A DNA stretch of 64,000 bases from JAHRAW01 sp963693025. Its GTDB lineage: Bacteria > Pseudomonadota > Gammaproteobacteria > Arenicellales > Poriferihabitantaceae. The stretch spans positions 3,038,001-3,102,000 of the forward strand of contig OY843749.1 of NCBI GenBank assembly GCA_963693025.1, written 5' to 3'. Every line of letters begins with the position of its first letter. Within the stretch, counting starts at the first letter, position 1. A program made the translations under genes and the position numbers. Under the pieces are notes generated by a model. It saw only the letters and a list, made by a program, of their open reading frames with translations. It searched no databases and had not been told where the DNA came from. This document shows positions 25,750 to 34,709 of this stretch, in pieces.

Positions 25750-28443
25750 TCAATGAATAGTCGTTCCCTCAGGACTATCCGATTCCGCTTCCGCTTCTTC
25801 CCCGGCATCTTCCACCTTACTCACGCCCACCAAGTGCTCTTCTTTTTTCAGCGAAATCAGGCGCACGCCCTGGGTGTTGCGGCCTACTGAGGAGACTTCG
25901 GCGGTGCGGGTGCGGATTAGGATTCCGCCGTCGGTTATTAGCATGACTTCGTCGTCGGCGCCGACGGTTAGGGCGCTGACTACTTTGCCGTTGCGCGCGG
26001 AGGTTTTGATGGCGATGACGCCTTTGCCGCCGCGCCGTTTGCGTGGGAAGTCGGCCATCGGCGTGCGTTTGCCGTAGCCGTTTTCGGTGCTGATTAGCAG
26101 TTGGTCGATGGTTGCATCAGCCGCCGCACTCGCATACACACCCGCCGCGCCATCCGCACCCGCCGCCGCCGCCCCCACATCCGCGACCGTATCCACCGCC
26201 GCATCGCCCCCGACCCCCGCCGTCACAATCAGCGCGATGACTTTGCTCCCCCCGTCCAGCCGGATGCCGCGCACGCCGGCGGCGGTTCGGCCCATGGCGC
26301 GTACGTCGTCTTCGGAGAAGCGGGTGGCTTTGCCGTTGTCGACGATAAGCAGCACGTCGTCGCCGCCGTCGGTCAGGGCGACGCCGATTAGATGGTCGTC
26401 GGGTTTGAGTTTGACCGCGATGATGCCGGAGGCGCGCGGGCGTGAAAAATCTTCCAGTTTGCACTTCTTGACCACGCCGTTGGCGGTCGCCATCACCACA
26501 TACTTGCCTTCGCTTTTGTCGTAACCCTTGACCGGCAAAATCGCGGTGACTTGCTCGCCGGCGTCCAGCGGCAGCAAGTTGACCAACGGTTTGCCGCGCG
26601 CTTGCCTGCCCGCTTGCGGCAGTTGAAACACGCGCAGCCAATAGACCTTGCCGCGGTCGGAAAAACACAGAATCGTGTCGTGCGAATTGGCGATGAACAT
26701 GCGCCCGACAAAATCTTCCTCCTTGGTGCGCGTGGCGATGCGCCCCTTGCCGCCGCGCCGCTGCGCGCTGTAATCGGCGACCGGTTGCGCCTTCGCGTAG
26801 CCGGCGTGCGACAGCGTCACCACCACCTCCTCTTCGGGAATCAGATGCTCCATCGACAAGTCAATTTCGCCTTCAATGATTTCGGTGCGGCGCGGGTCGC
26901 CGTATTGCCGCCGAACCTCCAGCAACTCTTCGCTGATGACTTCCATCAAGCGCTCGGGGTTGTGCAGGATTGCAAGGAAGCCGGTGATTTCATCCATCAA
27001 GCCCGCATACTCGCTCTGGATTTTTTCCTGCTCAAGCCCGGTCAGGCGGTGCAGGCGCAAATCCAAAATCGCTTGCGCTTGGGCAGGCGACAACAGATAC
27101 CCGTTCTCGCCCGCGCCATACTTTTCATCCAAGCCTTCGGGGCGCGACAGCACGAGGTCGTCGCGCGCCAGCATCGCCTCCACCGCCGACGATTCCCAGC
27201 CGACCGCCAGCAGGCTCTCCTTCGCCTCCGCCGGCGTTTGCGCCGCCTTAATCGCCGCGATAATCGCGTCTATGTTGGCAAGCGCGACCGCCAGCCCTTC
27301 CAAAATGTGCGCGCGCTCGCGCGCCTTGCGCAACTCAAACAGCGTGCGCCGCGTCACCACTTCGCGGCGGTGCTTGACGAATTCTTCCAGCGTTTCTTTG
27401 AGGTTGAACAGGCGCGGCTGGTTGTTGCCGAGCGCCACCATGTTGATGCCGAACACCGACTGCAACTGCGTGTGCTTATACAAATTATTCAGCGCCACTT
27501 CCGCCTGCTCGCCGCGCTTCAACTCAATCACCATCCGCATCCCGGACTTGTCCGACTCATCGCGCATCGCGGAAATGCCTTCAATCCGCTTGCTCTTCAC
27601 CAACTCGGCAATCTTCTCCATCAGCCGCGCTTTGTTAACTTGATACGGCAACTCGTGCACGATAATCGCCTCGCGCCCGCTCTTGAACGGCTCGACTTCC
27701 ACCCGCGCGCGCACGTAAATACGCCCGCGCCCGGTCTCGTAAGCCTCGCGGATTCCGCTGCGGCCATTGATGATGCCGGCGGTGGGAAAGTCCGGTCCCG
27801 GCAGATGCTCCATCAACTCGGCGATGCTGATGTCCGGGTTGGCGATGAGCGCGAGCGTCGCGTCAATGGTTTCGCTCAAGTTATGCGGCGGCACGTTGGT
27901 CGCCATCCCGACCGCGATGCCGGTCGAGCCGTTGACCAGCAAGTTGGGCACGCGAGTCGGCAACGCCAGCGGCTGGGTTTCGGTCTCGTCGTAGTTGGGT
28001 CCAAACTCCACCGTCTCCTTGTCCAAATCGGACAGCAATTCATGCGCAATCCGCGACAAACGAATCTCCGTATAACGCATCGCCGCCGGCGAATCGCCGT
28101 CAACCGAGCCGAAGTTCCCCTGCCCGTCAACCAGCGGATAACGCATCGAAAACCCCTGCGCCATGCGCACGATGGCGTCATACACCGCGGTGTCGCCATG
28201 CGGATGATACTTGCCAATCACATCCCCGACCACGCGCGCCGATTTTTTATAAGGCTTGTTCCACTCGTTCCCCAACACCGACATCGCATACAACACCCGC
28301 CGATGAACCGGCTTCAACCCATCCCGAATATCCGGCAAAGCCCGCCCCACAATGACGCTCATCGCATAATCCAAATAAGACCGCCGCATCTCCTGCTCCA
28401 AGTTGGAGGGCACGGTTTCTTTGGCGAATGTTTGGGTGGTCAT
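25750..28443 (-). CDS. gyrA: DNA gyrase subunit A
   Basis: An 897-residue GyrA, the cleavage-and-wrapping subunit that with GyrB introduces negative supercoils. Landmarks: YLDYAMSVIVGRALPDIRDGLKPVHRR, the quinolone-determining stretch HPHGDTAVYDAIVRMAQ (Thr at E. coli Ser83, Asp at 87), and the catalytic tyrosine in AMRYTEIRL near residue 120. The gyrase-specific GyrA box QRRGGKG identifies GyrA rather than ParC. Between two C-terminal blades lies an Ala/Gly-rich insertion of about 40 residues (AAVDTVADVGAAAAGADGAAG), absent from E. coli GyrA. The C-terminus is acidic (EDAGEEAEAES). It is the last gene of the leftward run metY-TPR-lolB-ispE-gyrA, although a 97-base gap with a possible promoter precedes it. 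Confidence 0.97.
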   Translation of the reverse strand: MTTQTFAKETVPSNLEQEMRRSYLDYAMSVIVGRALPDIRDGLKPVHRRVLYAMSVLGNEWNKPYKKSARVVGDVIGKYHPHGDTAVYDAIVRMAQGFSMRYPLVDGQGNFGSVDGDSPAAMRYTEIRLSRIAHELLSDLDKETVEFGPNYDETETQPLALPTRVPNLLVNGSTGIAVGMATNVPPHNLSETIDATLALIANPDISIAELMEHLPGPDFPTAGIINGRSGIREAYETGRGRIYVRARVEVEPFKSGREAIIVHELPYQVNKARLMEKIAELVKSKRIEGISAMRDESDKSGMRMVIELKRGEQAEVALNNLYKHTQLQSVFGINMVALGNNQPRLFNLKETLEEFVKHRREVVTRRTLFELRKARERAHILEGLAVALANIDAIIAAIKAAQTPAEAKESLLAVGWESSAVEAMLARDDLVLSRPEGLDEKYGAGENGYLLSPAQAQAILDLRLHRLTGLEQEKIQSEYAGLMDEITGFLAILHNPERLMEVISEELLEVRRQYGDPRRTEIIEGEIDLSMEHLIPEEEVVVTLSHAGYAKAQPVADYSAQRRGGKGRIATRTKEEDFVGRMFIANSHDTILCFSDRGKVYWLRVFQLPQAGRQARGKPLVNLLPLDAGEQVTAILPVKGYDKSEGKYVVMATANGVVKKCKLEDFSRPRASGIIAVKLKPDDHLIGVALTDGGDDVLLIVDNGKATRFSEDDVRAMGRTAAGVRGIRLDGGSKVIALIVTAGVGGDAAVDTVADVGAAAAGADGAAGVYASAAADATIDQLLISTENGYGKRTPMADFPRKRRGGKGVIAIKTSARNGKVVSALTVGADDEVMLITDGGILIRTRTAEVSSVGRNTQGVRLISLKKEEHLVGVSKVEDAGEEAEAESDSPEGTTIH

Positions 28444-28477
28444 GGGGGTGGTTGGGAGAGGGTGAATTGAGGGTTGG

Positions 28478-28486
28478 ATTTTAGCA
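28478..28486 (-). promoter_or_regulatory. Possible extended -10 promoter for gyrA
   Basis: Minus strand TGCTAAAAT, about 35 bases before the gyrA ATG, with no good -35. Confidence 0.35.
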
Positions 28487-28540
28487 TAGACGGCGGTGGT
28501 GATTCATGCTGTGGGCTTGTTTTCACGGCGGTTTTTCCCA

Positions 28541-29389
28541 CTAGCAAAAATCCAACAGCGGATGACGATTGACCGACCGGGTGACGAAAGCATTGAGGTC
28601 GGCGGGCAGTCGCTCGGCGGCGGTTGTTGCTTGTGCGCGGGAGTTGAATTGGGCGTAGACCGCGCCTCCGCTGCCGCTCATTTGGGCGTTGGGGTTTCCG
28701 TGTTGTCTTAGGTATGCCAGTGCGTTGCCGACTTCGGGGTGGAGTTGTGTGGTGATGGGTTCCAGGTCGTTGCCGGGCGCGGGTGGGCGGTTTGTTGATG
28801 TGAGTTGCGGGTGGGCGAAGACGGTGGCGGTGGAGACGTTGACCGGGGGCAGGCAGACGCATAGCCAGCGCTCGGGCGGCTCGGTGGGCTCCAGCAATTC
28901 GCCGATGCCGTGTGCCAGCGCCGCCCGACCGTGCACGAACAGCGGCACATCCGCGCCCAGTTGCAAGCCGAGTTCCGTCAGCCGGTTGCGCGTCAGGCCG
29001 AGTTGCCACAGGTGGTTGAGCGCCAGCAGCGTGGTGGCGGCGTTGGAGCTGCCGCCGCCCAGTCCGCTGCCGGGCGGGATGACCTTGTGCAGGGTGATGG
29101 CGACGCCGCGTTCGGTGGCGGCGGGGCAAGTTGCTTGTAGCAGTCTGGCGGCGCGCACGCTGATGTCATCTTCGGGCAGTTGAAAGTCGTGTTGGTCGAT
29201 GCGGCGGATGGACGGTTGGTCGAGCGTCTTGAAGCGGAGGGTGTCGGCGAATTCCAAAAATTGAAACTGCGTTTCCAGTTGATGGAAGCCGTTGGCGCGC
29301 ACGCCGAGAACATGCAGGAACAAGTTGATTTTCGCCGGCGCGGGCCATTCCTCTTTTGCCCAGTCACGCGGCGCGCGGCTAGTCGTCAA
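28541..29389 (-). CDS. ispE: 4-diphosphocytidyl-2-C-methyl-D-erythritol kinase
   Basis: A 282-residue GHMP kinase of the MEP isoprenoid pathway. Motifs: PAPAKINLFLHVLGVRANGFHQLET (substrate-binding lysine), the glycine-rich ATP loop PPGSGLGGGSSNAA near residue 95, and a C-terminal MSGSGGAVYAQF glycine loop. Normal length. Its ATG lies 11 bases inside the end of lolB, an overlap seen in many gammaproteobacteria, where ispE follows lolB. The order often continues to prs and a tRNA; here it is followed by gyrA. Confidence 0.95.
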   Translation of the reverse strand: MTTSRAPRDWAKEEWPAPAKINLFLHVLGVRANGFHQLETQFQFLEFADTLRFKTLDQPSIRRIDQHDFQLPEDDISVRAARLLQATCPAATERGVAITLHKVIPPGSGLGGGSSNAATTLLALNHLWQLGLTRNRLTELGLQLGADVPLFVHGRAALAHGIGELLEPTEPPERWLCVCLPPVNVSTATVFAHPQLTSTNRPPAPGNDLEPITTQLHPEVGNALAYLRQHGNPNAQMSGSGGAVYAQFNSRAQATTAAERLPADLNAFVTRSVNRHPLLDFC

Positions 29390-30059
29390 ACCGAATGTCC
29401 TGCCAGCGTTTCAAGACCACTTTGACGCTCAGTTGGTCGCCGATATAGGCGCCGTCGTCGTCGTAAATTTCCATGCTGCCGGGCACGGCGGTGATGGACA
29501 GCCGCTGCGGTAAATCCCATTGCCCGACGGTCGCGTAGTTCTGGTATTCCACCCGCCAGTCGCCCTGTTGGAAACGCCGCAGACGACCGGCGCCGTCCAC
29601 GACCAGCCCGGTCGCGCCCTCATCCGCGCCGGGTATGCCGCGCACCCAGTCGCGCAGTTGCGTGAACGGCACTTGCCAGCCGAGCCGTTGATACAACGCT
29701 TCCGCGGCGCTCGCCCCCTCGCTGGTGCGCCCTTTGGTGTCCACCAGCACGGCGTGACCGGGGCGCGCGTTGATGCGAACTCGCCCACTGCCGAAAGGTC
29801 CGTAGAGTTCGATTTCCTGACGCGCTTGCCGATGCGCCCACAGCAGCGTCGCGTTGCCGCCTTTGCGCCCGGTCTTGACCGCGATTTTCGCTTTGATGCG
29901 CCACTCGGACAGGGTTGCCATCGTCGCCTTGTGCTGCCGCCAGAGGGCTTTCGCATCGGGCGCGTCCGGCGGCGGGATGTCCGGCGGCGCCACGCAACCG
30001 GTCAGCGCCACCGCCACCGCCAGCGCCGCCACCGCCAGCCTGCTCGAATTCGTCATCAT
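29379..30059 (-). CDS. lolB: Outer-membrane lipoprotein receptor LolB
   Basis: A 226-residue lipoprotein that inserts lipoproteins into the outer membrane after transfer from LolA. The lipobox is LTGC near residue 20 after a short hydrophobic signal (SSRLAVAALAVAVAL). The body has WRIKAKIAVKTGRKGGNATLLWAHRQARQEIELYGPFG and LPQRLSITAVPGS, as in LolB. I start at ATG 30059, because the longer frame adds 81 residues upstream of the lipoprotein signal. The gene overlaps ispE by 11 bases and follows a TPR lipoprotein gene. Confidence 0.9.
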   Translation of the reverse strand: MMTNSSRLAVAALAVAVALTGCVAPPDIPPPDAPDAKALWRQHKATMATLSEWRIKAKIAVKTGRKGGNATLLWAHRQARQEIELYGPFGSGRVRINARPGHAVLVDTKGRTSEGASAAEALYQRLGWQVPFTQLRDWVRGIPGADEGATGLVVDGAGRLRRFQQGDWRVEYQNYATVGQWDLPQRLSITAVPGSMEIYDDDGAYIGDQLSVKVVLKRWQDIRFDD

Positions 30060-30091
30060 CGGATGCGCGGCGGGTCGGCGACCGCGACCCA

Positions 30092-31936
30092 CTACGGATG
30101 CGGATGCGAAGACGAAGACGAAGACGAAGACGGAAAGGGACGCACCGCCACCGCCGTCAGCGTGCGCCGAATCCCGCGCACGCCGGACGAGTTTTCGCCG
30201 GAAAATCGTCTCATAGTGTCCAGCAGCGTGGCGTTGTCCGGCGACCACGCCTTGCCCTGTTTCCAGATTTCCCGCGCCTCGCGCTTGTTGCCCGCCACCC
30301 ACAACGCCTCGCCGAGGTGGGCGGCGATTTCGGCGTCTTTTTTCACCGCCAGCGCGCGCCGCAGGTAGTCAATCGCCTTGCCGGTGTCGCCGATGCGGAA
30401 GTTGACCCAGCCCATGCTGTCGAGGATGAACGGGTCGTTCGGCAGCATTTCCAGCGCCGTGGTAATCAACTCCAACGCTTCGTCCAGCCGCTCGGTTTGG
30501 TCGGCGAGGGTATATCCCAGCGCGTTGTAGGCGTGGGCGTTGTCCGGCTGCTGCTCTATCAATTCGCGCATGTCGCGCTCGTGCAATTCCAGCAAGTTCA
30601 TTTGCGCCGCCAGCAAGCCGCGGTTATACAACAGGTCGGGGTGTCCTGGTAGGCGCTCCAAGCCGTCGTCCAGCACCGCCTTGGCGCGCTCCAACAAATC
30701 GAATTCCCGGTATAACAAATCCTGCTCCAGAATGACGTGCACGACCTCGTCCTCGGTGTGCACCGCCAACTCGCGCAGGTGACGGATGCCCGCTTCAACG
30801 CCGCTTTGATGCGCGATGACCGTGGCGAGCGTGACCTGGGCGTCGAAGTGATACTCGTGCGACGCCACGCTTCGCAAGACCGCCCCCGCCGCCGCAAACT
30901 CCCGCCGCAGAATGTGAATGTCGGCTATCGCCAGCCGCGCCGTGTCGCTGTGCGGGTTCAGCGCCAGAAACTTCCGCATCCGCTTGAGCGCTTTGGGCAG
31001 GTTGTCCTGTTTCAGATACACCAGCGCGCTGCTGAACAACGCGTCCGACGCTTGCGGGTCGCGGCGCAACGCGGCTTCCAGTTGGCTCAGGGATTCGGTG
31101 TTTTTATCGGCGCGATGCAGTAGCCGTCCGTAGTGAATGCGGAATCGCTGGGCGGCGGGAAACTGTTTTAGAAAGCCATCGGCAAACGCCGGCATCTGCG
31201 CGGGGGAGGCGTCCGCCAGATGCGTCAGTTTCAGCATCGCCGGGCTTTGCCAGCCGGGGCGCAGTTGCAACGTCCGGTCAATCAATTCGCGGAAGGCATC
31301 GTTTTGTTGGAGTTCCAGCGCCAGCAGCGCGGCGGTCAGCGTCAGTTCTGCGTTGTCGGGCCACGGGGCAATTTCGGCGCGAAAGCGCGGCAGGATTTGC
31401 GCCGCGGGTTGCTTGGCGAGTAGCGATGCAATCGCCTGCAACACCTGCTCCCCCTCCGCCCCCTTCGCCGACTGTTGGCGCGCGAGGTCAATCAGGAGCG
31501 CAAACGCCGGCGCGTCCTGCCCGGTTTCCAACTGCGCGTTTGCCAGCGCGAGTTGGTTGCGGAAGTTGTGCGGGTCGATGGCGGCGAGCAGGCGGGACAA
31601 TTCAATGACGCGCTGATGGTCTTTCAACCGCACCGCCAGACGAACCGCCTGAGCGACGATGCGGCGGTCGCGCGACAAATACGCGGCGCGCGACAGCGAC
31701 TCCACCGCCGCTTGGTGGTCGCCGCGCTGACCCGCGATTTCCGCCAGCAACAAGTCATACAACAACTCGGCGCTGAGCGCGCTCTTGCCTCCGCGTTCGG
31801 CGTCGTGCGCGGACAGCGCGCTACTTTCGCGCGCGTGTCCGCCGTCCGGGGCGCCCGCGCAACCGAGCAACAGCGCGGGCGTTACCGCAACCGCCGCCGC
31901 GAGCGCAACGCCTTGCAGACGCTTGACGAGCGGCAA
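30092..31936 (-). CDS. Tetratricopeptide-repeat lipoprotein
   Basis: A 614-residue TPR protein with a lipoprotein signal (VAVTPALLLGCAGAP; Cys near residue 26). TPR-like units run throughout, for example LLAEIAGQRGDHQAAVESLSRAAYLSRD, LNPHSDTARLAIADI, NAHAYNALGYTLADQTERLDEALELITTALEMLPNDPFILDSMGWVNFRIGDTGKAIDYLRRAL. Proteins of this kind commonly sit just upstream of lolB and are thought to be periplasmic scaffold proteins; their partner is unknown. The last residues form a serine run (SSSSSSSS) encoded by a GAAGAC hexamer repeat at 30112-30140, a probable length-variable tail. Confidence 0.85.
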   Translation of the reverse strand: MPLVKRLQGVALAAAVAVTPALLLGCAGAPDGGHARESSALSAHDAERGGKSALSAELLYDLLLAEIAGQRGDHQAAVESLSRAAYLSRDRRIVAQAVRLAVRLKDHQRVIELSRLLAAIDPHNFRNQLALANAQLETGQDAPAFALLIDLARQQSAKGAEGEQVLQAIASLLAKQPAAQILPRFRAEIAPWPDNAELTLTAALLALELQQNDAFRELIDRTLQLRPGWQSPAMLKLTHLADASPAQMPAFADGFLKQFPAAQRFRIHYGRLLHRADKNTESLSQLEAALRRDPQASDALFSSALVYLKQDNLPKALKRMRKFLALNPHSDTARLAIADIHILRREFAAAGAVLRSVASHEYHFDAQVTLATVIAHQSGVEAGIRHLRELAVHTEDEVVHVILEQDLLYREFDLLERAKAVLDDGLERLPGHPDLLYNRGLLAAQMNLLELHERDMRELIEQQPDNAHAYNALGYTLADQTERLDEALELITTALEMLPNDPFILDSMGWVNFRIGDTGKAIDYLRRALAVKKDAEIAAHLGEALWVAGNKREAREIWKQGKAWSPDNATLLDTMRRFSGENSSGVRGIRRTLTAVAVRPFPSSSSSSSSHPHP

Positions 31937-31940
31937 CGGC

Positions 31941-33212
31941 TCAGGCGGACGCGCTGAGCGCCTGCTCGATGTCGGCGATGATGTCGTCGATGTTTTCGAT
32001 GCCGATGGACAGGCGAACCAAGTCGGTTGACACGCCGGATGCCGCCAACTCCTCTTCGGAGAGTTGCCGGTGCGTGGTGGAGGCGGGATGACACGCCAGC
32101 GACTTGGCGTCGCCGATGTTCACCAGGCGCGTGATGAGTTGCAGCGCGTCGATGAATTTCACGCCGGCGTCAACGCCGCCTTTGATGCCGAAACTCAATA
32201 TGCCGGAAGCGCGCCCGCCCATATACTTGTCCAGCAACGCCTTGTGCGGGCTGCCGTCGAGCCCGGCGTAACGCACCCAGTTGACGCTTGCGTGACTTTC
32301 AAGATGCCTGGCGACCGCCAGCGTGTTGTCGCAAATTCGGTCCATCCGCAGCGGCAATGTCTCAAGCCCTTGCAACGCCAGCCACGCGTTCTGCGGCGCC
32401 ATCGCGGCGCCCATATTGCGCAGCGGCACGACGCGCGCGCGCAGGATATACGGCGGCAATCCGGTCTCCGTATACACCACGCCGTGATACGACACATCGG
32501 GCTCGTTGAGCCGCTTGAAGCGCGCCGCATTCGCCACCCAGTCGAACTGATTGGAGTCGATGAGCGCGCCGCCGATGATGGTGCCGTGGCCGCTGATGTA
32601 CTTGGTCACCGAATGAACCACGATGTCGCAGCCCCATTCAAACGGGCGGCACAGGTACGGCGTCGGCACGGTGTTGTCGACGATGACCGGCACGCCGTGC
32701 GCGTGCGCTATTTCGGCGATTTTCTCCAGGTCGAGCACGTTGCCCGCCGGGTTGCCGATGGATTCGCAATACACCGCCTTGGTCCTGTCGTCGATGAGCG
32801 CCGCCATCGCGTCCAGATTGTCCGGGTCGGCGAAGCGCGCCTCGATTCCGATTTGCGGGAAGGTGTGCGCGAACAGGTTGTAAGTGCCGCCGTATAACGT
32901 GGACATTGAGATGAAATTGTCCCCGGCTTCGGCGATGGTCAGGAGGGCGTAGGTGGTCGCCGCCTGCCCCGAAGACACCGCCAGCCCGGCGGCGCCGCCC
33001 TCCATGTCCGCCAGCCGCTGCTCGAGCACATCGTTGGTCGGGTTCATAATGCGCGTGTAGATATTGCCGAGCACTTTCAGGTCGAACAGGTCGGCGCCGT
33101 GCTGGGTGTTGTCGAACGCATACGCGGTGGTTTGATACACGGGAACGGCCACGGCGCGGGTCGTCGGCTCCGGTTGGTAGCCGGAGTGAACCGCCTTCGT
33201 TTCTATTTTCAT
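31941..33212 (-). CDS. metY: O-acetylhomoserine aminocarboxypropyltransferase (direct sulfhydrylation)
   Basis: A 423-residue PLP enzyme of the Cys/Met metabolism family. It makes homocysteine from O-acetyl- or O-succinylhomoserine and sulfide. N-terminus IETKAVHSGYQPEPTTRAVAVPVYQTTAYAF is typical. The PLP lysine is in SVTKYISGHG near residue 202, with YTRIMNPTNDVLEQRLA as a phosphate-binding segment. I chose ATG 33212, which has AAGGAG seven bases upstream; a longer frame has no support. Use of free sulfide suits a sulfur oxidiser. Its stop is 4 bases before the TPR gene start, so the genes are probably cotranscribed. Confidence 0.93.
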   Translation of the reverse strand: MKIETKAVHSGYQPEPTTRAVAVPVYQTTAYAFDNTQHGADLFDLKVLGNIYTRIMNPTNDVLEQRLADMEGGAAGLAVSSGQAATTYALLTIAEAGDNFISMSTLYGGTYNLFAHTFPQIGIEARFADPDNLDAMAALIDDRTKAVYCESIGNPAGNVLDLEKIAEIAHAHGVPVIVDNTVPTPYLCRPFEWGCDIVVHSVTKYISGHGTIIGGALIDSNQFDWVANAARFKRLNEPDVSYHGVVYTETGLPPYILRARVVPLRNMGAAMAPQNAWLALQGLETLPLRMDRICDNTLAVARHLESHASVNWVRYAGLDGSPHKALLDKYMGGRASGILSFGIKGGVDAGVKFIDALQLITRLVNIGDAKSLACHPASTTHRQLSEEELAASGVSTDLVRLSIGIENIDDIIADIEQALSASA

Positions 33213-33240
33213 GTCGGACTCCTTGCAGTCTGTATGGTGG

Positions 33241-33279
33241 CGGGGCGCCGCTTGCGGGCATCGCTTGCGGCAAGCCCCG
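33241..33279 (-). promoter_or_regulatory. Strong stem-loop in the metY leader
   Basis: CGGGGC-GCCGC pairs with GCGGC-AA-GCCCCG: 11 base pairs with an AA bulge, about 29-67 bases before the metY start. Could be an attenuator or mRNA stabiliser. It does not match a riboswitch I know. Confidence 0.4.
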
Positions 33280-33350
33280 TTGGGTTTGTGCGCGAAGTGT
33301 AGCAGAAAAGCCGCGCGCGGAAATCGCCCCGGCATGCCGCGCCCTTGCGG

Positions 33351-33356
33351 TATAAT
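33351..33356 (+). promoter_or_regulatory. -10 element for hemA
   Basis: Perfect TATAAT, 43 bases before the hemA start, in the divergent metY-hemA gap. No strong -35. Confidence 0.45.
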
Positions 33357-33399
33357 GCCGCCATTCGCTGCGGATTAGCGGCGCCATGCCGCACCTTCG

Positions 33400-34644
33400 A
33401 TGAAACTCCTTGCCCTCGGTCTGAACCACGAAACGGCTTCCATTGAATTGCGGGAGCAGGCGGCTTTCGCCCCGGAATCGTTGCGCCCGGCGTTGCGCGA
33501 TTTGACCTCCGATGGCGGCGTCAGCGAGGCGGCGATTTTGTCCACCTGCAACCGCACCGAAATCTATTGCGGCGGTGGCGGTGGCGAGGCGCGGGTGCTG
33601 GATTGGTTCGGGCGGCACACCGGATTCAGCCGCGCCACCCTGAGCGGCAACCTCTACCAATTCCCCAACGAGCAGGCGGTCAAGCACGCCTTCCGCGTGG
33701 CGTCGGGGCTGGATTCGCTGGTGCTCGGCGAGCCGCAAATCCTCGGGCAGATGAAGGAGGCGTTCCACACCGCCGCCACCGCCGGCGCCACCGGCAAGGT
33801 GCTCAACCGGCTGTTTCAGCACACTTTTTCGGTCGCCAAACAGGTGCGCACGCAGACCGCCATCGGCGCCCATTCGGTGTCGGTGGCGACCACCGGCGCG
33901 ACCCTCGCCAAGCGGGTTTTCGCGCGCCTCAGCGAGCAGACCGCGCTGCTCATCGGCGCCGGCGAGACCATCGAACTGGTGGCGCGTCATCTCAAAGAAA
34001 GCGGGGTGGCGCGCATGCTGATTGCCAACCGCTCGATCGACAAGGCGCAGACCCTGGCGCAGGCGGTGGACTGCCGGGCAATCACGCTGGGGCAGATTCC
34101 CGACCACCTCGCGCACGCCGATATTGTGGTCTCATCGACCGCCAGCACGCTGCCCATTCTCGGCAAGGGCGCGGTTGAGCGGGCGCTCGCCGCGCGCAAG
34201 CACAAGCCGATGTTCATCCTCGACCTCGCCGTCCCGCGCGATGTGGAAGCGGAAGTCAGCCGGCTGCGCGATGTCTATTTGTATACCGTGGACGACCTCA
34301 AATCCGTGGTTGACCGTCACCGCGGCTTGCGCGAACTCGCCGCCGTGGAAGCGGAAACGATTATCGACTTGCAGGTGGTTCGCTTCATGCGCTGGATGCG
34401 CTCGCTGGATTCAATCCCCGCAATACGCGCGTTGCGGCGGGAACTGGATGCCATCGGGCGCGCCGAGGCGGACAAGGCGGTGCGGCGAATACAAAACGGC
34501 GAAGACCCGCAGGCGGTCGCGCGCCAACTCGCCGCCAACCTCGCCGCCAAATTCGCCCACCGCCCCGGCGAAGCGCTCAAGCAAGCGCACAGCGACGGCG
34601 ACCCCGGGCTAACCGCCGCCGCGCGCAAGTTGTTCGGGTTGTGA
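33400..34644 (+). CDS. hemA: Glutamyl-tRNA reductase
   Basis: A 414-residue enzyme that reduces glutamyl-tRNA to glutamate-1-semialdehyde, the first committed step of haem synthesis by the C5 route. The catalytic cysteine is in ILSTCNRTEIY near residue 50. The NADPH-binding domain shows ALLIGAGETIELVARHLKESGVARMLIANRS, followed by DVYLYTVDDL and the dimerisation helices. A glycine run (YCGGGGGEA) just after the catalytic motif is a small expansion. hemA followed by prfA is a common gammaproteobacterial order; prmC, often third, is missing. Confidence 0.96.
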   Translation: MKLLALGLNHETASIELREQAAFAPESLRPALRDLTSDGGVSEAAILSTCNRTEIYCGGGGGEARVLDWFGRHTGFSRATLSGNLYQFPNEQAVKHAFRVASGLDSLVLGEPQILGQMKEAFHTAATAGATGKVLNRLFQHTFSVAKQVRTQTAIGAHSVSVATTGATLAKRVFARLSEQTALLIGAGETIELVARHLKESGVARMLIANRSIDKAQTLAQAVDCRAITLGQIPDHLAHADIVVSSTASTLPILGKGAVERALAARKHKPMFILDLAVPRDVEAEVSRLRDVYLYTVDDLKSVVDRHRGLRELAAVEAETIIDLQVVRFMRWMRSLDSIPAIRALRRELDAIGRAEADKAVRRIQNGEDPQAVARQLAANLAAKFAHRPGEALKQAHSDGDPGLTAAARKLFGL

Positions 34645-34709
34645 CTCGCGTGGCGGCGATGGCGCTACCGTTGCTGTCGCCGGACTGAGACCGCTTCGCG
34701 CCTTCCAAA

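Noticed and set aside
23555..25756. A 733-codon + strand frame covering the N-terminal part of the surface protein gene
   Set aside because: Same kind of antisense shadow, running on into intergenic DNA and repeats. Arg/Gly/His-rich without motifs.
26551..28470. A 639-codon + strand frame opposite gyrA
   Set aside because: Antisense shadow of gyrA with Gln/Arg/His-rich content.
31475..31957. + strand frames opposite the TPR lipoprotein, metY and maf genes
   Set aside because: Shadows of supported minus-strand genes.
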